Shown piece by piece: positions 30,831 to 40,718 of a stretch of DNA of 64,000 bases. The DNA comes from Tetramitus jugosus (Eukaryota > Heterolobosea > Eutetramitea > Acrasida > Vahlkampfiidae). Position numbers and translations under genes: made by a program. Under the pieces are notes generated by a model. It made no database searches, had not been told where the DNA came from, and saw only the letters and a program-made list of their open reading frames with translations. The stretch lies in contig OW569347.1 in the NCBI GenBank assembly GCA_937625935.1, positions 186,001 through 250,000 of the forward strand, given 5' to 3'. Position 1 is the stretch's first letter; the number at the start of each line of letters is the position of its first letter.

Positions 30831-32084
30831 ATGACAACCACAACAACCATTGTAGCTCCATACAACAATGACAATCCCCAGTTTGTGAATCTGAGTCAAG
30901 GAAAAACACGATACCTCCTAGATCGTTTCCCCACCCTCTCAACAAACAATAATAACAATAGCTTGGCTGAAAATAACGACGTTGAAAATCACCTCGTTGT
31001 TTGTGTTCACGGCATTGGTTCCTACAGCTATACTTGGCACTTTTTATCCGAGCATATCCTCTCATCTGCTTCATCTGCTTCCTCTGCTCTCGTAGTAAAC
31101 GACTCAATCAACACAAATGATGATTGTGATGAAAATGACAAAAAGAACTCGAATAAGAAAATGAGTGTTCAAGTGTTGAGATATGACTTGTACGGCAGAG
31201 GTCTATCCGATGATCCACCAGTCAACCATGATGCTCCTCTCTTTGTTGATCAATTGTTTGAATTGTTGAGTGCACTTGAATTTGTTGACAAGCAGAAGAA
31301 GGATGGCGATGATGATACGACAGCATATCGATCCAACAATGTTCGAATCACTCTGCTCGGTCATAGCATGGGCGGAGGAATTGCAGTGGCATTTGCGGAG
31401 AAATACCCTGACCTGATTGACAGATTGGTGTTGATTACGGCTGCTTGTACACCGTTTAGTTTACCGTTTGGTGCTGGTTTGTTGAAAGTGTCTCGTCTGG
31501 GTGAATGGATCTATGGTGCCAAGAATTATTTGAGTGATGCTCGGAGTGCCATTCGTCAAGAGTTTTATGACTCGGCAGCATCGGAGAGGGGCATTGAATG
31601 GATCTTGAAACACAAGGACATGGTTGATCAACAAAAGAGTAGTGCTAGCTTCTTGAACAGCTTTCGTAACTTTCCATTGCAGGGATTAAGTGATGCGTTG
31701 GTGCGTGTGGGTCAATTGTTTGCAGAGAAGCGCGTGTTGATTGTGTGGGCCATGTACGACACTACAGTTCCGCCCACAGATTGCTTCATGGAGTTCTGGA
31801 AAGCGTTTCCATCGCGTACCAACCATCAATTCATCATCATGGCCAATTGCAGACATACATTGCATCAGGAGAGAACCGAAGATATGAATACAATTGTGAG
31901 TAACTTTGTGTTGGGTGGTGAGAAAAAAGATATGGATCGCTTGATTCGCAATGTCAAAGTCGTGAGCAATTGGGCCGAGTGTGAATTGTTGGACCAGAAC
32001 AGGGATCGAAAGTACAGAAACTTTTGGGAGCAGTTTGACAAGGATCACAGTGCATCTGACAAGAACAGATATCGGATCGTGTAA
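30831..32084 (+). CDS. Alpha/beta-hydrolase fold protein
   Basis: 417 aa. Oxyanion motif HGIGSYSYTW (residues 60-69), the RYDLYGRGLSD strand-turn (117-127), nucleophile elbow GHSMGGG with Ser179, acid candidate in WAMYDTTVPP and catalytic His in NCRHTLHQE. The layout matches the hydrolase/acyltransferase (Abhydrolase_1) superfamily, closest in style to bacterial-type or ABHD4/5-like lipases and epoxide hydrolases. The substrate cannot be told. Asn-rich and Ser/Ala inserts (38-45, 79-95) are typical of this genome. No signal peptide; probably cytosolic. Confidence 0.88.
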   Translation: MTTTTTIVAPYNNDNPQFVNLSQGKTRYLLDRFPTLSTNNNNNSLAENNDVENHLVVCVHGIGSYSYTWHFLSEHILSSASSASSALVVNDSINTNDDCDENDKKNSNKKMSVQVLRYDLYGRGLSDDPPVNHDAPLFVDQLFELLSALEFVDKQKKDGDDDTTAYRSNNVRITLLGHSMGGGIAVAFAEKYPDLIDRLVLITAACTPFSLPFGAGLLKVSRLGEWIYGAKNYLSDARSAIRQEFYDSAASERGIEWILKHKDMVDQQKSSASFLNSFRNFPLQGLSDALVRVGQLFAEKRVLIVWAMYDTTVPPTDCFMEFWKAFPSRTNHQFIIMANCRHTLHQERTEDMNTIVSNFVLGGEKKDMDRLIRNVKVVSNWAECELLDQNRDRKYRNFWEQFDKDHSASDKNRYRIV

Positions 32085-32137
32085 ATAAAGTAATGCAGTC
32101 ATTTAGAAAAAATGAGGGTTGTGGTATTATTGTTAAT

Positions 32138-33289
32138 TTAGAATTCCAACTTCTTTGGTTGTTCCCACTTGAATTCTGGTCTGCCAAAGTGACCATAGGC
32201 AGAGGTTGGGTAGAAGACAGGCTTGGTCAATTCCAACTCCTTGATGATGTGGTATGGTCTCAAGTCAAAGTTCTTGTTGACAATCTCCAAAATTTCAGCA
32301 TCAGTCTTTCCTTGAGCAGTTCCGTAAGAGTCAACGTGAACAGACAATGGAGCAGCAATACCAATAGCATAGGCAACTTGAACCAAGACTCTCTTGGCCA
32401 AACCAGCAGCAACAATGCTCTTGGCGACCCATCTGGCAGCATAAGCAGCAGATCTGTCAACCTTGGATGGATCCTTACCAGAGAAAGCACCACCACCGTG
32501 AGCTCCCCAACCACCATATCCGTCAACAATAATCTTTCTACCAGTCAAACCAGCATCACCTTGAGGACCACCAATGACAAATCTGCCAGATGGGTTCAAG
32601 TGAAGAATAGTGGTTTCGTCCATCAATTCCTTTGGAATGACAGCGTCAATAACCTTTTCCTTCAAGTCCTTTCTGATGACTTCGTTGGTAACGTCTTCAG
32701 AGTGTTGAGTAGAGATCAAAATGGTGTGAACCTTGATTGGCTTCAAGAAACCACCGTCCTTTTCGTATTCAACAGTAACTTGAGTCTTACCGTCAGGTCT
32801 CAAGTAATCGCAGGTGCCGTCCTTTCTGACTTCAGTCAACTTCAAAGCCAATTGGGAGGCCAACAAGTGAGACAATGGCATAAGTTCTGGGGTTTCATCA
32901 GAAGCATAACCAAACATCAAACCTTGATCACCAGCACCCAAGTCTTCCTCGGATCTTCCCAAGTGAACACCACCAGCAATATCTGGGGATTGTTGTTCAA
33001 TAGCAACCAAGACGTTGCAAGTCTTGTAGTCAAAGCCCTTGGATGAGTCATCAAAGCCAATGCTCTTGACAGTGTCTCTCACAATTTGTTGGTAGTTGAC
33101 AACAGCTTGGGTGGTAATTTCACCAAAGACCATAACCAAACCAGTCTTGGAGCAAGTCTCGCAAGCAACCTTGGATCTTGGGTCTTGTCTCAAGCATTCG
33201 TCCAAAATGGCATCGGAAACACGGTCGCAAAGCTTATCAGGGTGACCTTCAGTGACGGACTCGGAGGAGAAGAGGAATCTTTCTGGCAT
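32138..33289 (-). CDS. S-adenosylmethionine synthetase
   Basis: 383 aa, full length for the family. Makes S-adenosylmethionine from methionine and ATP. The signatures are intact: [21 protein letters not shown] near the start (methionine/ATP site), [12 protein letters not shown] (hexapeptide region, about 120-131) and [22 protein letters not shown] (P-loop-like signature, about 265-286). The gene is intronless and its codons are strongly biased, as expected for high expression. It converges with the hydrolase gene, with 53 bp between stop codons. Confidence 0.98.
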   Translation of the reverse strand: MPERFLFSSESVTEGHPDKLCDRVSDAILDECLRQDPRSKVACETCSKTGLVMVFGEITTQAVVNYQQIVRDTVKSIGFDDSSKGFDYKTCNVLVAIEQQSPDIAGGVHLGRSEEDLGAGDQGLMFGYASDETPELMPLSHLLASQLALKLTEVRKDGTCDYLRPDGKTQVTVEYEKDGGFLKPIKVHTILISTQHSEDVTNEVIRKDLKEKVIDAVIPKELMDETTILHLNPSGRFVIGGPQGDAGLTGRKIIVDGYGGWGAHGGGAFSGKDPSKVDRSAAYAARWVAKSIVAAGLAKRVLVQVAYAIGIAAPLSVHVDSYGTAQGKTDAEILEIVNKNFDLRPYHIIKELELTKPVFYPTSAYGHFGRPEFKWEQPKKLEF

Positions 33290-33653
33290 TGTTGTTGTTG
33301 TTTTTTTGTGTTGTTGGTTGTTGTGTTTTTTTCAGGACAAAAGAGTGTGTCGTTGAAAGTTTGCCAAAAGCTTTCGCTGTTGGGGATTGTGTGAACGCGT
33401 GGCCCGTGTGTGAAAAGATGGCCGCACAATCCAAGTGAGAACCTTCTGCGGATTTTCACACACTTCTCCGTAGCGCCGAAAACGACCAAGAAACTTTCAG
33501 AAGCGCGCATTGTAAATGGCAAGAGCAGGGTGACGTCATTCACTTTTTCTAATCTTCCGGCTTGTGCGGAGAATAGATTAACAGATGAAAAGATAATAGC
33601 AATACAATGTGAAAGTTAGTTTGCAACAAGGACTCATTATGGAGTAGGGTTGG
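33290..33653. other. Intergenic upstream of SAM synthetase
   Basis: 364 bp. The half near 33290 is a T/G-rich leader as read on the plus strand. A perfect CRE-type palindrome TGACGTCA lies at 33531-33538. The part near 33653 is the 3' flank of the GST gene. No other gene seen. Confidence 0.5.
33531..33538. promoter_or_regulatory. CRE-like palindrome TGACGTCA
   Basis: Matches the bZIP (CREB/ATF) consensus, about 240 bp upstream of the SAM synthetase ATG. A single 8-bp match can occur by chance. Confidence 0.25.
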
Positions 33654-34565
33654 TCAATTCAATTCTTTATTTATTGTTTCTTCATTTTTGTTGTTATTAT
33701 TAGAGGTGGATATCTCCCTTTCATAAAATCTTGGAACCCAGGGACGATCCGAGGATTGCAAGTAGCTCACCAGCCTTGGTCTGTTTAAAACTCTTTTGTA
33801 AAATGCCTCCAAATCTCTCAGTGTCTCTCCATTGAATTGAAATAGTCCATAGTGAATGCTTTCATCGACCAAATCGAACAAAGCGAGATCTGCCCAGGAA
33901 AAGTGATTTCCAACAGCATATCCACAACTTCCATGATCATTTATAAATCTCTCAAGTCTCATGAATCTCGCAGGTAGTATTCCTTCGACATAGTTTCTCA
34001 ACTCTTCAGCCTTGTTTTGATATCGAACACAATTGAAATGTTAGAATAAACAACTTAACAACAAAAGAATTCGGTTCCATGTTTGGAACCAAAAGAGTGA
34101 TCATACATCTGTACCACTTTGAAGAAAGAGGCGATAAGTGTGAGACCTCACATCAGACACTTCATTCACTAATGAATGCATCTGGGCACTGTCCATATCA
34201 TCCACTGGAATCAACCCACCACGCTTGCAAAGAAACATAGAAATGGCCAACGTTTGAGCCAAAATGAAACTCTTATCACCTTCTATCTGCAATATTGGTA
34301 AGTGCCCAAACGGTGAGTCATTAAACAATTCGGATTGCGTCCAGTCCAGATAGGACTCCAGCTTCACCTTAAACTTTAGTTTCCCCTCGAGACAAATGAG
34401 CTTTAGAACTTCTGCTCTTGCTCTGAATTCAAAGTACGAGATGACGTATGTGGGATCTTGGCATCGGTTTGGCTCTGGTGTGGGCGAACTGGAAAGGCAT
34501 GGGTCTGGTTCTTGTTGGTATCCCGTGCACTGAGAGGTGCATCCATCTTGTACTTCCGAGTGCAT
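33654..34565 (-). CDS. Glutathione S-transferase (sigma-like)
   Basis: Exon 1 34565-34107, intron 34106-34011 (GTATGA...CAAG), exon 2 34010-33654, giving 271 aa. The start is ATG 34565; the frame upstream has no ATG. After a 38-residue Cys/Pro-rich N-terminal extension, the thioredoxin-like domain begins TYVISYFEFRARAEVLKLIC, with Tyr44 at the catalytic tyrosine position of sigma-class enzymes. FGHLPILQIEGDKSFILAQTLAI holds the cis-proline and SNAIL-like motif (here AQT). The C-terminal helical domain includes NHFSWADLALFDLVD, the N-capping S-x-x-D motif. Function: glutathione conjugation or prostaglandin-type isomerisation; substrate unknown. Confidence 0.9.
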
Positions 34566-35078
34566 TTGTTGTTTGAGGATGATCAATTCTAAGCTCAAGT
34601 TCAATTTGCAGAAGGAAGGAAATCATGATTCCACATGGTAAAAACGGTCTTGCGCACTATCTGAATTGCGGGTTGTATGGAATTTCTGATTGGCACTGCG
34701 GACGTTCATCAATATGTTCACAGAGCTTCGGAATTGGTTCGGTAAAACTTCCCGTGTTACAGAACTGACATCCGACAAAGAGACGTGTTCAACAATTGAG
34801 TTTGATTCTGACTTGCTTTCTCTCTTTCAACGCTGCCCCATGTAAAATGCATTTATCAGGCTAACAGGGTACGTTTACACAAATTAGTAAAACAACATGA
34901 TTTGTTCAGAGGTGTAAATTGTCATCATATCCAGTTCAATCTGAGGAAACAAAAAGTGTTGCTGTTTTTTTACGGATTGCAAAATCAGTTGTGGGTTTTG
35001 TGGCGAAATCCTTTTCACAGGGGAACATAAGCCGACATACTCATTTCGTGATACAATTCATCTCTTTTGACAACATGT
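34566..35078. other. Intergenic region
   Basis: 513 bp between two minus-strand genes (5' side of GST, 3' side of the carrier). No ORF of protein-like composition. A loose C/D-snoRNA-like box pair was seen but not accepted. Confidence 0.5.
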
Positions 35079-36038
35079 TTATTCAGAAGTGGTAATACCC
35101 GACAAAAACTTCTTGGTTAGTTCATAGGTGAAGAAGCATGCACCATTTGCAGGGAAAGCTCTCAGCAAGCAAGGAGCGAATCCCCAATAGAATGAACGGA
35201 ATCCGTACTGTGCTCGCATCTTCTTTGCGCAATCCCACATGTTCGTATAAGCTCTCTGTGATTTATCCAAATGATCAGTCTGCATTCTCGACTTGATCAC
35301 ATCAATAGGGAAGGAGGAGATCCAATAAAAGGCACCAGCGATACCACCAGCAGCCAAGATGGACAATGGTGCAATCTCACCGTTAGGTGAGCCCTGAGAC
35401 AATCTCTTCTTCATCCACTCGTAAAATGCAAAGTATGCCATGTTGGCAGGAATATTTCTAGCAAGTGTAGCGGCATAACCTTGGAAAATGCCTCGCATTC
35501 CATACTGAGAAAAGATTTTTCGTGTGCAGTCCAAAGTACCATTGTACTGTCTAGTGGAGGCGTCTCCGTATTGGACTTGAAGCTTAGCTTTGATCAACTC
35601 CACTGGTGACTCAATAACACTCAATGCAATACCAGTCAGCGCACCACCGACGATATATGGAGCAACACGGAAAGGAGATGATGCAAGTCTGTCTTGTTCT
35701 TCACTGCTCTCACGATCCAATACATTATAATAGAGTTGTAGGCCTTGATTGTAAGCAAAGAAACAAACAGCGTTCACAATGGTCACACCGACAAGTGGTG
35801 ATCCAATGCCCTTGTAGAAACCGTTGAGTCCCTCCTTTGCATATGTTTGTCTCACACAATCCATAGTTCCCTTGAAACGACCACCATCGGACTGCATTCT
35901 GACCTTGAGTGTGTCAAATGGATGACCGACAAGGACAAGAGCAGCTCCACCAGCTGAACCAGATAATGTGTCAATGACACCTCTTGGCAAAAGTGGTTGT
36001 TGTGTTGTTGTTGTTGGAGTGGTCGTGGTGGTGGCCAT
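35079..36038 (-). CDS. Mitochondrial carrier, acylcarnitine/ornithine-like (SLC25)
   Basis: 319 aa from ATG 36038. Three tandem carrier repeats with the signature PxD/ExxKxR: HPFDTLKVRMQ, SPVELIKAKLQ and FPIDVIKSRMQ. The second repeat has Glu instead of Asp. The repeat ends DCVRQTYAKEGLNGFYKGI, DCTRKIFSQYGMRGIFQGY and DCAKKMRAQYGFRSFYWGF are well kept. By eye it is nearest the carnitine/acylcarnitine and basic amino acid carriers (SLC25A20/29/45 group), but substrate assignment needs contact-point comparison. Inner mitochondrial membrane, six TM helices. The Thr-rich N-terminus is short. Confidence 0.9.
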   Translation of the reverse strand: MATTTTTPTTTTQQPLLPRGVIDTLSGSAGGAALVLVGHPFDTLKVRMQSDGGRFKGTMDCVRQTYAKEGLNGFYKGIGSPLVGVTIVNAVCFFAYNQGLQLYYNVLDRESSEEQDRLASSPFRVAPYIVGGALTGIALSVIESPVELIKAKLQVQYGDASTRQYNGTLDCTRKIFSQYGMRGIFQGYAATLARNIPANMAYFAFYEWMKKRLSQGSPNGEIAPLSILAAGGIAGAFYWISSFPIDVIKSRMQTDHLDKSQRAYTNMWDCAKKMRAQYGFRSFYWGFAPCLLRAFPANGACFFTYELTKKFLSGITTSE

Positions 36039-36229
36039 GTGTCGTTGTTCTTTGCCTTGTTGTTGTTTAGTATTCGTGTTTTTTGGGAATGTCAGTTTTT
36101 TGGTCTCCCAGCACAACTTCTGTTCGGCGTGTTTAGAGAACGTGTCGGTGTCGTTGAGAAAAACTCACTCTTCCCTTCTTGGTGTGTGATTGGCGAAAAA
36201 TTTGGTGGAGAATCTTTTTTCGCCATCTT

Positions 36230-36240
36230 CTGGCGCGAAG
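36230..36240. promoter_or_regulatory. E2F-like site CTGGCGCGAAG
   Basis: In the 212-bp gap upstream of the mitochondrial carrier start and next to the stop of ADAT3. Its reverse complement has the TTCGCGCC core of E2F sites. Binding is not shown. Confidence 0.3.
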
Positions 36241-36250
36241 ACTCCCGTGG

Positions 36251-37582
36251 TTATTTGCCTGGTGTTGGTTGCTGGCGGCAGGTCAACACAAGGTCAAAAG
36301 CAAATATCTGAGACAACTGATCTGCACATGCACCCTTGTACGCGATAAAGTGATGATTGACGGATGGCTCCTCATGCACTCGATAACAACTTCCCAGACC
36401 ACCCATACCGACAATGATCCTCTCTGATGGATCCTGCAACCATTCGCTGTTCGTTACAAAGTGCTCCTCTCGCATCAGTGATATACCATAGAACACTCTT
36501 CTAAACCGGGAATGGACACATGCCATTGCGCACATGCAACAGGGTTCATGAGTCGTGTACAAATCATACCCAGTGCAAAGATAGGGAACAGGTTCATTGT
36601 TACTCTCTCCGTTTGGTTCTTTGATGAATGTTGTCGTTGTGTCTGATGGAGTGGTTGGAGTGGTATCTAATCGACATCTCTTGACACCTACTGTTGCAGT
36701 TGAGCTCTCTCGTGTTGCTTGTTCTTGTTCGCTATTGTCATCACCAGTCTGCATTTGCTTACGATTATTATTCTTCTCCATCCACTCTCGTTCTCTAAGT
36801 GATACTTGTTGAATGACTTGCATCACTGCGTGATCGCACGGTTTACCAGCTGCATTGCTCCTCAAACTTTGATCGCTCATTGTCACTGGATGATACGGTG
36901 AGCATGAAATAGGACTATCGTCGCTCGCCTGAGCAATTATCGTATTCAATCGAGGATCCACAACAACAGCAGACACTCTTCTCGATTGCTTTGCCATCTC
37001 CACTGCCTCGCCCATATGCTTATACAGATTTGATAACTCTTCGTCAGACAATTCATGCTCAACACTTGTTTCAATCGTTTCTGGTAGTGACAATGGTCGA
37101 AGTGGCCAATATTCTCGAGTCCACTCAGTCCAATCTTTGTTGATTTGTGGCGGTAATTTAGGCACACGAACCACTGTTAATCTATCACTTTGGATCACCG
37201 TATTGCATGCTGTGATCATTTCTGGATAACTGGATGTAAATTGGTCCCACACTGTCATCGTATCGTTCAAGTTTGAACAATTTTCTTCAATCGGCGTGTG
37301 ATTCACCACATGTCGCGAACACAACAAACATTCAACGTGTGTAACGTTTTTATCGTTGTTTGCTCTGATTCGTTTCAAATGATCGAGTCCATACTTGGAC
37401 AGTGGAAAATGCTCACTCAGAGCGCTTAGTACTTTTGATGCATCCTTCTTGGGCACATGAAGCACATAGCAATCAATGAGGTTGACTGGATGAACTTTAG
37501 GGATGGTGATTACCTTTTTGATTTCAACTCCCTTCAGTAATGTTGGTGCAGTTTCTGTTGTCGGAGATGCGGAATGTTGCAT
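36251..37582 (-). CDS. ADAT3: tRNA adenosine deaminase subunit ADAT3/Tad3
   Basis: 443 aa from ATG 37582. Non-catalytic partner of ADAT2 in A34-to-inosine editing of tRNA anticodons. The deaminase domain is C-terminal: first zinc ligand in HAVM (His251), where Val253 replaces the proton-shuttling Glu, the hallmark of ADAT3; second motif PCCMC (Cys347, Cys350). The N-terminal region (about 30-170) matches the ADAT3 RNA-binding half, with RPLSLPETIE before the deaminase domain. A low-complexity insert (about 265-330) interrupts the domain between the two zinc motifs. It is divergent from MPP-beta. Confidence 0.92.
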   Translation of the reverse strand: MQHSASPTTETAPTLLKGVEIKKVITIPKVHPVNLIDCYVLHVPKKDASKVLSALSEHFPLSKYGLDHLKRIRANNDKNVTHVECLLCSRHVVNHTPIEENCSNLNDTMTVWDQFTSSYPEMITACNTVIQSDRLTVVRVPKLPPQINKDWTEWTREYWPLRPLSLPETIETSVEHELSDEELSNLYKHMGEAVEMAKQSRRVSAVVVDPRLNTIIAQASDDSPISCSPYHPVTMSDQSLRSNAAGKPCDHAVMQVIQQVSLREREWMEKNNNRKQMQTGDDNSEQEQATRESSTATVGVKRCRLDTTPTTPSDTTTTFIKEPNGESNNEPVPYLCTGYDLYTTHEPCCMCAMACVHSRFRRVFYGISLMREEHFVTNSEWLQDPSERIIVGMGGLGSCYRVHEEPSVNHHFIAYKGACADQLSQIFAFDLVLTCRQQPTPGK

Positions 37583-37961
37583 TGTTGTCTGTGCACTTTT
37601 GTTCAGAATTATTGGCGAAATGTTCAAGATCTTTCCTCAAATGTTTTGGAGAGTTGAGTAGTGCCAGAATGCAACCTGTTGGAGATCAAACGAATACAAC
37701 CTGATCTGTATCCTGGGTTCACGTGTCTACAACAGCTTCAGTTTTAGGATTCAGAGCTCTTGAACACTTCATTTTCTCTTCAAGCCCAGAAGCGTCTGTT
37801 TTTTATATATGTTGAATTTTCACCGTTGTAATTTACAAAGGTCAACCAATTTTGTTTTCCCCGCGCGCTCCTCTCTCCACAACAAAACTCACAATCAAAC
37901 ACATTCATCATCCACCTTGCGTGATTTCTCGCACCAAAAAATATAAACACAGGAGGAAAAA
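37583..37961. other. Divergent promoter, ADAT3 / MPP-beta
   Basis: 379 bp. Contains an E-box CACGTG (about 37721), a TATATAT stretch (about 37805) and a GC-rich CCCCGCGCGC run (about 37860). No gene seen. Confidence 0.45.
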
Positions 37962-39434
37962 ATGAACAAGAGCAGACAAATCTTGCGTGCCTTGAACAAC
38001 AAGAAGTTGTTGACAAAGTCATATGCTACCGATGCTGCACAAACACAATTCAGAACCGCATCGATCAGTGAACCTATTGAGACACCTTTCTATGATCTTC
38101 CTGAATTTTTGACCAAATCACCAGCAACACAAATCACAACATTGAGCAATGGTGTCAGAATTGTCACTGAACCAAGAGTTGGTGAGACTGCTGCTGTTGG
38201 TGTTTACATCAAGGCTGGTAGCAGACAAGAAAACAAATCAAACAATGGTGTTGCTCACTTCTTGGAGCACATGTACTTTAAGGGAACAAAGAAGCGCTCA
38301 GCACAACAACTTGAAACTGAATACGAGAATGCAGGTGCTTTGATGAACGCTCACACTGCTAGAGAGTACACTGCTTTCACTTCTCACTGCTTGAAGGGTG
38401 ATTTGGACAGATCTGTTGACAGCTTGGCTGATGTTTTGTTGAACTCTGAATTGAAGGAACAAGACATTGAAAAAGAAAGAGACACTATTTTGAGAGAAAT
38501 GGAAGAAGTTTCCACAAACATTGATGAAGTTTTGTTTGATGAGTTGCACGGAGCCGCTTTCCAAGGAACCAGTCTTGGATTCACCATCTTGGGTCCACAA
38601 GAAAACATCAAATCTATCTCACGCAAACAAATGGTTGACTACAGAGATACATTCTATACCGCACCAAGAATGACATTGATTGCTGTTGGTGATGTTGATC
38701 ATGACAAGCTCGTAAAGTTGGGTGAGAGCTATCTTGGTAACGTTCCATCTGCTCCTGTCAATGGAAAGAGTGACAAGACTGATGCCGCAAACTTTATTGG
38801 TTCTGATTTCAGAATGGCTGCTGAGGGTATTCCAAACCTACACATGGCCATTGGTTTCCAAGGACCAGGTCTTGCTTCTGCTGATATCTTGACCATTAGT
38901 GTCATCCAACTCTTGTTGGGATCTTATGACAAGAGCATGGGTGCCGCCAAGTACGTTGCTCAAAATTTGGCAAACACTATTGCTGATAACGAACTTGCTA
39001 GATTCCAAGCTCCATTCAACCACGCATACTCTGACACATGCTTGTTTGGTGTGCAAACCATTTCCGATGGTGGAGAGAACACTGATACCTTGATGTGTGA
39101 AGTTGTTCACCACATTACCAAGCTCTGCTACAGAGTTACCCCAGAAGATTTGGAGAGAGCAAAGAATGTTTTGAAGACTCAAGTTTTGGGACAATACGAA
39201 GGTGGATTGAGAAACGTTTTGGAGGAAGCTGCAAGACAAGTTCTCTTCTATGGCAGAAGACCATCTGCTGCTGAAATGTTTGCCAGAATCGACGCTATCA
39301 CTGTTGATGATGTCAGAAGAGTTGCCACCCAATACGTTCATGACCAAGATCCAGTTATGTCTGCAATTGGACGCATTGAAAATATGGTTGACTACACTTG
39401 GTTGAGAACATTCACAACTGCATGGAGATTGTAA
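37962..39434 (+). CDS. Mitochondrial processing peptidase beta subunit
   Basis: 490 aa, the usual length of MPP-beta. Zinc-dependent M16 metalloprotease that removes presequences in the matrix. The inverted zinc motif is intact: His99, Glu102, His103 (HFLEH), followed by MYFKGT. The glycine-rich-loop region and both M16 halves are present (FTILGPQENIKSISR; the second half begins near EGIPNLHMAIGFQGPG). The N-terminus (MNKSRQILRALNNKKLLTKSYA) is an Arg/Lys/Ser presequence. The complete HxxEH distinguishes it from MPP-alpha and most core I proteins. Codon use is strongly biased, suggesting high expression. No introns. Confidence 0.96.
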   Translation: MNKSRQILRALNNKKLLTKSYATDAAQTQFRTASISEPIETPFYDLPEFLTKSPATQITTLSNGVRIVTEPRVGETAAVGVYIKAGSRQENKSNNGVAHFLEHMYFKGTKKRSAQQLETEYENAGALMNAHTAREYTAFTSHCLKGDLDRSVDSLADVLLNSELKEQDIEKERDTILREMEEVSTNIDEVLFDELHGAAFQGTSLGFTILGPQENIKSISRKQMVDYRDTFYTAPRMTLIAVGDVDHDKLVKLGESYLGNVPSAPVNGKSDKTDAANFIGSDFRMAAEGIPNLHMAIGFQGPGLASADILTISVIQLLLGSYDKSMGAAKYVAQNLANTIADNELARFQAPFNHAYSDTCLFGVQTISDGGENTDTLMCEVVHHITKLCYRVTPEDLERAKNVLKTQVLGQYEGGLRNVLEEAARQVLFYGRRPSAAEMFARIDAITVDDVRRVATQYVHDQDPVMSAIGRIENMVDYTWLRTFTTAWRL

Positions 39435-39809
39435 ATCGGACAACTCTGTGAGACTTTATCGGGTTGGCTACGAGCAATAGGAGAAGGGCTGTGTCTGACA
39501 TGGAACCTTCATTTCTGATTCCGCCAACAAATTGCGGGCGTTTGAATATGTGATGTCAATAAAAACAACAAATAAAAATCAAAGTTTTCAAAGAGAGAAT
39601 CAATTGATGTTGCGCGTTGATGGTATTTTTGGATCTTATTTTGACGAAGTGGCAAGCGAAATGCCACTGGCTATTATTTGAAGCTGGCCCATCAACCATC
39701 TGACCTTGGTTGCTCCTCCTATTTAACAGCTTGTGACGAGTGTTATCATATCACAATCAAACAACACCAACACAAATACCTAAGTCCACTAATCAACTTT
39801 GTAATATAA
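39435..39809. other. Intergenic region
   Basis: 375 bp. Holds the 3' UTR of MPP-beta with AATAAA-type signals near 39558 and 39571, then the leader of the next gene. No other feature seen. Confidence 0.5.
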
Positions 39810-40508
39810 ATGAAACTATTCGGAATCGTCCTTCTCCTTCTTTCCCTGTTCGTGGGAGTCGCATTGTGCCATAATAATTCAACCCAGAAGCCATACTTTC
39901 CTTCCTCCTATTTTATGAAGGTGTTTGTACAGACGACAAGAAAGTTTCGTTATGATGTGTACTATGACTATGAAAATCATAAGTATAGATTCGATTCTTA
40001 TGGAGTTCCCATGGATATCTTACTAAAGGAGTCACCCATGATTTCGAACATCTTTGCTGGCAGAGAAGAACTGAAGACATCTCTCCTCAAAGCAGAGGAC
40101 GAAGCAAGGTCTAGCAAGATCAGCAACAAGCATACAACACAAGGACTCTACTCCTTCATCTTTGACTATCAACAACTTCTCATGTTCAGCATGTTCCCAG
40201 GATCATGTGTGATCTCTACTCTGCAACCACTGGAAGAATTTCCAAGTATCGGTACGCAATATGAAGACTTGTTAGGTGAAGCAACCTATTCAGGACAACG
40301 AGAGCTGAATGGTGAAATGGTAGATCATTACATTCGCAATTATGTGTTCACTCAGATTGACTATTTCCAAACTGCACCTCGAAACGGAACTCTGCCTCAA
40401 CCAAGACAATTGGTTGTTGCTGATGTCAGCTATACTTTCTCTGACATCAACCCTAAGAAACCAGATCCTAGTGTATTCTTGCCACCTGCGGATTGTAGAG
40501 TTGTCTAG
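39810..40508 (+). CDS. Secreted protein, unknown, 232 aa
   Basis: A clear signal peptide (KLFGIVLLLLSLFVGVALC, cleavage near residue 20). The mature part is beta-rich: FMKVFVQTTRKFRYDVYYDYENHKYRFDSY resembles the start of a LolA/ependymin-type lipid-binding half-barrel, but this is only an impression. Two cysteines (CVIST and the C-terminal DCRVV) could form a disulphide. One potential N-glycosylation site each near residues 23 (NNST) and 207 (NGT). No TM segment or GPI signal. Confidence 0.72.
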   Translation: MKLFGIVLLLLSLFVGVALCHNNSTQKPYFPSSYFMKVFVQTTRKFRYDVYYDYENHKYRFDSYGVPMDILLKESPMISNIFAGREELKTSLLKAEDEARSSKISNKHTTQGLYSFIFDYQQLLMFSMFPGSCVISTLQPLEEFPSIGTQYEDLLGEATYSGQRELNGEMVDHYIRNYVFTQIDYFQTAPRNGTLPQPRQLVVADVSYTFSDINPKKPDPSVFLPPADCRVV

Positions 40509-40718
40509 TTGGCCCAATAAAATACCACGATATTTACCTGAAATCCCATAAAATTTATCACCGAAAAGGGTGACGGCAAAATCATTGTCATGTCAATCAA
40601 TCCCAAGAGGTTCCCACTAATCGGGCCATATAACGCCTAAGGGAGTTCCAAGTAATAGCACTGACCAACCGCACAAACACCGAAACAAAAACCGATAACA
40701 AACAACACACGAAGCAGT

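Noticed and set aside
32093-33046. 317-codon plus-strand ORF opposite SAM synthetase
   Set aside because: It is the antisense shadow of a strongly codon-biased gene; no protein-like features.
34850-34945. C box/D box-like pair on the minus strand suggesting a C/D snoRNA
   Set aside because: ATGATGA and CTGA occur at a plausible spacing, but there is no terminal stem and such short motifs are frequent by chance.
37950-37961. AGGAGG eight bases upstream of the MPP-beta ATG, like a bacterial ribosome-binding site
   Set aside because: Surrounding genes have spliceosomal introns and eukaryotic functions; MPP-beta is nuclear. The purine run is part of an A-rich leader.
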